Source of the DNA: Pontibacillus chungwhensis
GTDB taxonomy: Bacteria > Bacillota > Bacilli > Bacillales > BH030062
DNA: 64,000 nucleotides
Direction: 5' to 3'
Assembly (NCBI RefSeq): GCF_030166655.1
Contig: NZ_CP126446.1
Coordinates: forward strand, 3,100,001 to 3,164,000
Shown here: in pieces, positions 60,110-64,000 of the stretch
How the letters are laid out: each line of letters opens with the position of its first letter
How positions within the stretch are numbered: the first letter of the stretch is position 1
Made by a program: the position numbers and the translations under genes
Notes under the pieces: model-generated
Database searches by the model: none
What the model saw: only the letters and a program-made list of their open reading frames with translations
Told to the model about the DNA's origin: nothing

Positions 60110-60806
60110 CGATGTGCCCTCCTTCGTATAAATGTTCCATCCATCCCACAATGTCTCTTCCATTTGATCGAATATCGTCCACTAGTTCATGTCCAAGTAC
60201 TTGGCCCTCTCTAATCACAAGAACTTCGTCTAGAACAGGTTCAATTTCTCTGATTTCATGAGTTGTAATAATCAAGGATTGTGCGTCAAGGTCCACAAAG
60301 CGGATCAAGCCTTTTACAATCGCATTCCTTACCATAGGATCTAAGCCAGAGAAAGGTTCATCCAATAAGATATAAGGAACTTTACGTGCCAAGGTAATCG
60401 TCATCTTTAAGCGTCCTTTATTCCCTTTGGATAACGTCTTTACCTTTTGGTCCTTCCTTAACTTCATAAATGACAGGATTTCTTCTGCTTTCTCTCGGTC
60501 TAAATCATTAAATTGAGAAGCAAAATAGTCAACCGCTTCTCCTACTGTAAAGAATGGATAGACATGATCAAGCTCTGACATATAGGCGACCATACGACTA
60601 ATGCCTCGGTCCACTTTTTGGTCATCCACTGTAACCTCGCCACTTGTCGGGCGGAGTAAACCAGCTATAAGTTTCAGAGTGGTCGACTTCCCACTTCCAT
60701 TCTCACCGACTACTCCTATCACCTTGCCCTTCTCTAAGTTAAACGTCACGTCACGGAGCGCTTTATGTTTTATATACCGCTTTGATACATGTTGAAATGA
60801 GATCAT
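60102..60806 (-). CDS. ABC transporter ATP-binding protein (YtrB-like)
   Basis: 234 aa. Walker A GENGSGKS, signature variant TLSKGNKGRL, Walker B ILLDEPFSGLD, and ITTHEI. Starts immediately after the ytrA gene. Probably pairs with the first permease (61182-61964). Similar to YtrB; the transporter's substrate is unknown. Confidence 0.87.
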   Translation of the reverse strand: MISFQHVSKRYIKHKALRDVTFNLEKGKVIGVVGENGSGKSTTLKLIAGLLRPTSGEVTVDDQKVDRGISRMVAYMSELDHVYPFFTVGEAVDYFASQFNDLDREKAEEILSFMKLRKDQKVKTLSKGNKGRLKMTITLARKVPYILLDEPFSGLDPMVRNAIVKGLIRFVDLDAQSLIITTHEIREIEPVLDEVLVIREGQVLGHELVDDIRSNGRDIVGWMEHLYEGGHIDG

Positions 60807-61178
60807 TTAATTTCCCTCCCCTTTCGCCTTCGCTTGAAGACCTTGTATCATTTCGTTTTCTGAAAAACCTAGTTGCTTCATTTCTGTTATGAACCGATCG
60901 ATTTGACGTTCTTTCAGCTCTTCACGCAGCTGATTTAGACGCTTCTGATCCTCTGTTACAAATGTTCCTTGCCCTCTTCTTGACTCCACAATCGTTAATT
61001 GTTCCAACTCCCGGTATACGCGCGATACCGTGTTCGGATTAACCCCCGTATCAACCGCATATTCTCGAACAGAAGGTAATTTGTCCCCAGGCATACGATC
61101 TCCCCTTACGATTTCATTTGATAAGCGATCCATAAGTTGCTGATAAATTGGTCTGTCTTGTTGAAAATCAATCGGCAT
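60807..61178 (-). CDS. ytrA: GntR-family regulator YtrA
   Basis: 123 aa. Short YtrA-type GntR repressor: winged helix PIYQQLMDRLSNEIVRG, DKLPSVREYAVDTGVNPNTV, SRRGQGTFVTED, then a small dimerisation helix. No effector domain of FadR or HutC type. B. subtilis YtrA represses the ytr ABC operon under wall-antibiotic stress. Here it lies second in its own operon. The perfect inverted repeat at 61981-62022 is its probable operator. Confidence 0.9.
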   Translation of the reverse strand: MPIDFQQDRPIYQQLMDRLSNEIVRGDRMPGDKLPSVREYAVDTGVNPNTVSRVYRELEQLTIVESRRGQGTFVTEDQKRLNQLREELKERQIDRFITEMKQLGFSENEMIQGLQAKAKGEGN

Positions 61179-61181
61179 CGG

Positions 61182-61964
61182 TTACACCTCAACTTTTCGA
61201 TCAAGAATATATGCAGCGACAAAGTAATAGAAAACGCTGAACAATATATTCACTATGTTTTCTCCGTAACTAAAAGGAACTGTTTCTAATTCATTGACGT
61301 TATAATTGTTATTGAAAAAATCATATATAGAAGGGAAGAGCTGACTTGGATCAACTTTGACTTCTGTCCAGGAATTGAACGTCATCATTAATCCCGAATC
61401 CAAAATCCAAGACTCCACCAACATAAGTCCAATAGCTAAAATCAAGACAAGGAGGAGTCCCCATTTCCCTGTATATTGATTCACCAACCGATACACGGAC
61501 CAAAGCAGCAAAACAAAAACCCCTAATACTACAGCTTGATAAAAGATGTACCCATTAGCGATCAAAGCACCTTTTACCAAATCGCTAAAGATGAAACTCA
61601 ATTCCCCAGAAGAGAAGAAGAGAAAAAGTAAAAGAGCGCTAAAAATAATCATGGACACTACCATAAACAAAGCCCCATTTAAGAACTTAGCTCCGAGCAT
61701 CTTGTGAATTGATTGAGGAGAATGAAGCCAAATGTGTAGGTTTGACCCTTCTTTATTTAACGAAAACAATAAGTAACCAGCCAGATAAAAGATATGCAAT
61801 GTAAGGATAATGACAAGCGGAATACTAATGAACGGCTCCTGACCTTTTGCTTTGAGCCACAAATAGACTACGGCCGTGATCAATACTCCTAGTGAAATTA
61901 ACAGAGTATGAAACAGCCAAGATAATTTCCACTCCTTTTTCCAAAGCCCTTGAAATGCAGTCAT
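61182..61964 (-). CDS. ABC-2-type permease, first gene of the ytrA operon
   Basis: 260 aa with about six membrane helices. Begins MTAFQGLWKKEWKLSW, the basic N-terminus typical of ABC-2 permeases. The frame is open to 62033, but the GAGAGGA site (61971-61977) marks the ATG at 61964; the open extension overlaps the operator. Ends 3 bases before ytrA. Likely the partner of the YtrB-like ATPase. Confidence 0.82.
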   Translation of the reverse strand: MTAFQGLWKKEWKLSWLFHTLLISLGVLITAVVYLWLKAKGQEPFISIPLVIILTLHIFYLAGYLLFSLNKEGSNLHIWLHSPQSIHKMLGAKFLNGALFMVVSMIIFSALLLFLFFSSGELSFIFSDLVKGALIANGYIFYQAVVLGVFVLLLWSVYRLVNQYTGKWGLLLVLILAIGLMLVESWILDSGLMMTFNSWTEVKVDPSQLFPSIYDFFNNNYNVNELETVPFSYGENIVNILFSVFYYFVAAYILDRKVEV

Positions 61965-61980
61965 AGTTAACTTCCTCTCA

Positions 61981-62022
61981 TTATGAATTAGTGTACTAGT
62001 TGAATAGTACACTAATTCATAA
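61981..62022. promoter_or_regulatory. operator of the ytrA operon
   Basis: Perfect 18-bp inverted repeat (61981-61998 with 62005-62022), 6-base spacer. It contains the core AGTGTA...TACACT described for YtrA (spacing 12 here; I recall 13 in B. subtilis). It overlaps the -10 box, so binding should block transcription. Confidence 0.8.
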
Positions 62023-62033
62023 TGACCCGTCAA
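62004..62033 (-). promoter_or_regulatory. SigA-type promoter of the ytrA operon
   Basis: Minus strand TTGACG (62028-62033), 18-base spacer, TACTAT (62004-62009). The -10 box lies inside the operator. Confidence 0.72.
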
Positions 62034-62063
62034 TCCTTTTTTGGAAACTTTTTGAATAAAAAA

Positions 62064-62087
62064 GATCCTGCACTCATGTGCAGGATC
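62064..62087 (-). terminator. terminator of ytzC
   Basis: 10-bp perfect stem (62064-62073 with 62078-62087), loop of 4, T6 tail on the minus strand, just after the stop at 62094. Confidence 0.85.
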
Positions 62088-62093
62088 CTTGAC

Positions 62094-62381
62094 CTATTGC
62101 TGTTTGTATTCCCCTAAATCTTCATGATCTAAGATCATATCATTTAATACTTGTGTAACTTGCAGATGCAAACGGTGAAGTTGATCTTTTTGCTGATGGT
62201 TCGCACTATGCATCAGCTTTTGAATTTCAGTTTCTGCTTCTTCTAAGCCAAGTTGCACCTGGCTATATTCGTCACTTGGTTGATAACCGACTTGGTTTGC
62301 TTGTTCTAATTGTTCTCTGGCAGCTTCCATTTTTCTCTTTGCCACTTCTACCATATTTTCTATGGAATCACGTGTCGCCAT
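62094..62381 (-). CDS. ytzC: YtzC-like small helical protein
   Basis: 95 aa, predicted two-helix/coiled-coil protein of the YtzC/DUF2524 family; function unknown. The open frame begins at 62429, but GAGGTG before the ATG at 62381 gives the MATRDS start shared with B. subtilis. Divergent from ytqB. Confidence 0.83.
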   Translation of the reverse strand: MATRDSIENMVEVAKRKMEAAREQLEQANQVGYQPSDEYSQVQLGLEEAETEIQKLMHSANHQQKDQLHRLHLQVTQVLNDMILDHEDLGEYKQQ

Positions 62382-62517
62382 CATCATCACCTCATTCCTA
62401 TATTGTGCAAGAGGGCTATTCCTATGCATTTCAATTCGCTTTTGCTATTTATATATACGTGCTACAATTCATGATAGGAAAAGCTTCGAAGAACATCAGA
62501 AGAAGGAGATCTTATGT

Positions 62518-63078
62518 ATGTTGTACCGTATTTTAGATTATGCTCATTACTTGTTAGAACAATCAATCGAGCCCGGCGAAACCGCTCTTGATGGTACAGC
62601 CGGAAATGGACACGATACTGTCTTTTTAAGCAAGCTGGTTGGTGAAAAAGGGAATGTGCTGTCATTTGACATCCAGGAACAAGCCATAGAATCCACTCAT
62701 GACCGCTTAGTGGAACACAATATTTACAACGTTAATCTTATTATGGATAACCATGCTCATTTTAAGAAGTATATAGACGAAGACGCCGTCCTAGGTGGGG
62801 CAATTTTCAACCTTGGTTATCTACCCGGGAGTGATAAATCAGTCGTAACTGAAGCTGTTTCCACTCTTGAGGCCGTCCAAGGGATTCTTGAAAGACTCAA
62901 AAAGAAAGGGATATTAGTACTTGTCGTCTACCACGGGCATGAAGGTGGACAACAGGAAAAAGAAGCTCTTCTTAAATCCCTCTCAAAATTAGACCAAAAA
63001 CAATACAATGTCCTGCGGTACGGATTTTTAAATCAAGTCAATACGCCGCCATTCATTCTGGCCATCGAGAAAAAATAA
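62518..63078 (+). CDS. ytqB: YtqB, class I SAM-dependent methyltransferase
   Basis: 186 aa. SAM motif ALDGTAGNGHDTVFLSKLVG and second motif VLSFDIQEQAIEST, then FNLGYLPGSDKSV, the rRNA methylase-like (YtqB) pattern. B. subtilis YtqB has been reported to methylate RNA. The frame is open to 62362, but AAGGAG (62502-62507) is about 10 bases before the ATG at 62518. Confidence 0.92.
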   Translation: MLYRILDYAHYLLEQSIEPGETALDGTAGNGHDTVFLSKLVGEKGNVLSFDIQEQAIESTHDRLVEHNIYNVNLIMDNHAHFKKYIDEDAVLGGAIFNLGYLPGSDKSVVTEAVSTLEAVQGILERLKKKGILVLVVYHGHEGGQQEKEALLKSLSKLDQKQYNVLRYGFLNQVNTPPFILAIEKK

Positions 63079-63084
63079 AACACA

Positions 63085-63134
63085 AAAGCGTGCCAGACAC
63101 CCTTTAGTAAGGTAAAGGGTGTCTGGCACGCTTT
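63085..63134. terminator. terminator of ytqB, possible dispersed repeat
   Basis: 22-bp perfect stem (63085-63106 with 63113-63134), unusually long. Its core, GTGCCAGACACC, is a word I recall from many dispersed intergenic hairpins in bacilli. Flanks are A- and T-rich, so it should terminate on both strands. Confidence 0.8.
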
Positions 63135-63158
63135 ATTATAGTAAAGCAAAAATAAAAA

Positions 63159-63179
63159 CCGGCTCTTATGCGAGACCGG
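63159..63179 (-). terminator. terminator of ytpB
   Basis: Short stem CCGG-CTC with one mismatch, followed on the minus strand by TTTTTATTTTT. It overlaps the ytpB stop codon (63166). Confidence 0.65.
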
Positions 63180-64000
63180 GCTTTATTTTGTGATAGAGCT
63201 TAGAATTCATATAGAAAAATTTAGCTTTTGTCCCGCTTACATTTAATAGCTCTTTTACTAATGGGCGAGCTCCTTGGAGTTTCTGGACCTTAGAATCAGC
63301 CAGATAAAGTCCAACAAGACCTTTTTGCACCATATGGTGGAAAGAGGAATGAGGAAGCGGGTTTACATGCTGTTTCGTTTGATCAATAAAATACAGGAAA
63401 CGTTCCTTCATATGATCTTCATGATCATAATATGTACAGAAATTCAAGTCCCCTTCTTCGAGGTCTTCCTGTTGATCAATGTAGTAATCCAATAAGATAT
63501 GAAGCCCCTGCATATACGGGAAGTATCCATCGTAGACTTGTGAAGCCACCTCTGGCGTTAAATGTTCACCATGCGCATAGGATACCAGGCAGAAGATGCC
63601 TAGCGTGGAGCCTGAACAAGCCGAAAATTCATACCAACTTAAGTCCTCCCATCGGTTCTGATAGTCATCAAACCACCTTTTCAAACGAGGGACACGTTCA
63701 TCCATCTTCACATGTTTATGAACTTGCAAATCACAATACAAATCCGCTAATTCATATAAATAAGATTGAATCTGTTGATAATTTGATAACTGTCCAAGAA
63801 GGTTCTGGCAAGTCTTCACAAGATCTTGTAAGTATCCTCCATCATCCTTCTCTTCACGCTCTTTATAGTAGTCACGTATCGGATTCCCGGGCGTCAGGGC
63901 ATCCCTCATCGAGAAGTGGAGTGCTCTGAAATCCTCAGGATCAAGGGAGGTACTCCGGTCACAGAGGTTGTCTAAGTAATCCGATATGGTTTGATACGCC
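63166..64000 (-). CDS. ytpB: YtpB, tetraprenyl-beta-curcumene synthase (5'-truncated by window)
   Basis: At least 277 aa of DUF2600/YtpB. The reading frame stays open from 63909 to the window edge and there encodes DYLDNLCDRS, the family's Asp-rich motif, so an internal ATG at 63909 is not the true start; B. subtilis YtpB is ~367 aa. This family makes the C35 terpene tetraprenyl-beta-curcumene from heptaprenyl diphosphate (sesquarterpene pathway). The missing ~90 residues lie outside the window. Confidence 0.9.
   Translation of the reverse strand, partial: AYQTISDYLDNLCDRSTSLDPEDFRALHFSMRDALTPGNPIRDYYKEREEKDDGGYLQDLVKTCQNLLGQLSNYQQIQSYLYELADLYCDLQVHKHVKMDERVPRLKRWFDDYQNRWEDLSWYEFSACSGSTLGIFCLVSYAHGEHLTPEVASQVYDGYFPYMQGLHILLDYYIDQQEDLEEGDLNFCTYYDHEDHMKERFLYFIDQTKQHVNPLPHSSFHHMVQKGLVGLYLADSKVQKLQGARPLVKELLNVSGTKAKFFYMNSKLYHKIKPGLA

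Overview
This window is chromosomal DNA from a low-GC Gram-positive bacterium of the family Bacillaceae. Gene order follows the Bacillus subtilis yt* chromosome segment (aroA-ccpA-motPS, ytxGHJ, murC, sftA, ytpRQP, ytoQP, ytnP, trmB, ytmP, ytlPQR, pepV, ytgP/murJ, ytfP, then ytwF-leuS-ytrA-ytqB-ytpB). Coding regions have AGGAGG-type ribosome sites and frequent TTG/GTG starts. A MotPS-type stator and acidic proteins suggest a salt-tolerant genus such as Halobacillus, Pontibacillus or Thalassobacillus. That placement is an inference; the 16S gene at 52573-54137 would settle it.

Layout. 1-4.2 kb: Na+-type flagellar stator (motS, motP), the catabolite regulator ccpA, and fused chorismate mutase/DAHP synthase aroA, all on the minus strand. 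4.2-15.1 kb: an FtsA-like actin-fold protein with a repetitive C-terminus, the ytxGHJ stress genes behind a SigB-type promoter, aminopeptidase ampS, murC, a nicotinate phosphoribosyltransferase and the DNA translocase sftA. 15.4-25.2 kb: small conserved genes (ytpR, ytpQ, ytpP, a PfoR-like EIIC membrane protein, ytoQ, a DUF84 phosphatase, M42 peptidase, PepSY protein, ytnP lactonase, trmB, ytzH, ytmP). 25.3-36.7 kb: lipid kinase, EAL protein, and a tight five-gene minus-strand set (K+ channel, pepV, MFS, thpR, ytlQ), then ytzE, an RsuA-type pseudouridine synthase, murJ and ytfP. 36.8-38.0 kb: an acyl-CoA dehydrogenase-like flavoprotein.

38.1-48.3 kb is the most interesting part: a ten-gene minus-strand Ter/Yce stress island. 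Three TerD paralogues and TerC are followed by a metabolic module (citrate-lyase-like protein, PRTase_2-TRSP protein, PRTase-PELOTA 'StiP' protein, HAD hydrolase), then YceG and TelA/YceH. Upstream of the first gene lie an ECF (SigW-like) promoter, a SigA-like promoter and a palindrome. The gene families have been described as a linked system, but the chemistry of the presumed nucleotide-like product remains unknown to my knowledge.

48.6-54.4 kb: a GNAT acetyltransferase gene and a complete 16S-23S-5S rRNA operon on the minus strand, without tRNAs, with complementary flanks that would form processing stalks, and with an apparent intergenic repeat inserted in the 23S-5S spacer. 54.6-64 kb: two rhodanese-fold proteins (one lacking its catalytic cysteine), leuS behind a leucine T-box, a five-gene ABC-transporter operon with its own YtrA-type GntR repressor and a perfect 18-bp inverted-repeat operator over the promoter, ytzC, the methyltransferase ytqB, and the 5'-truncated terpene synthase ytpB running off the right edge.
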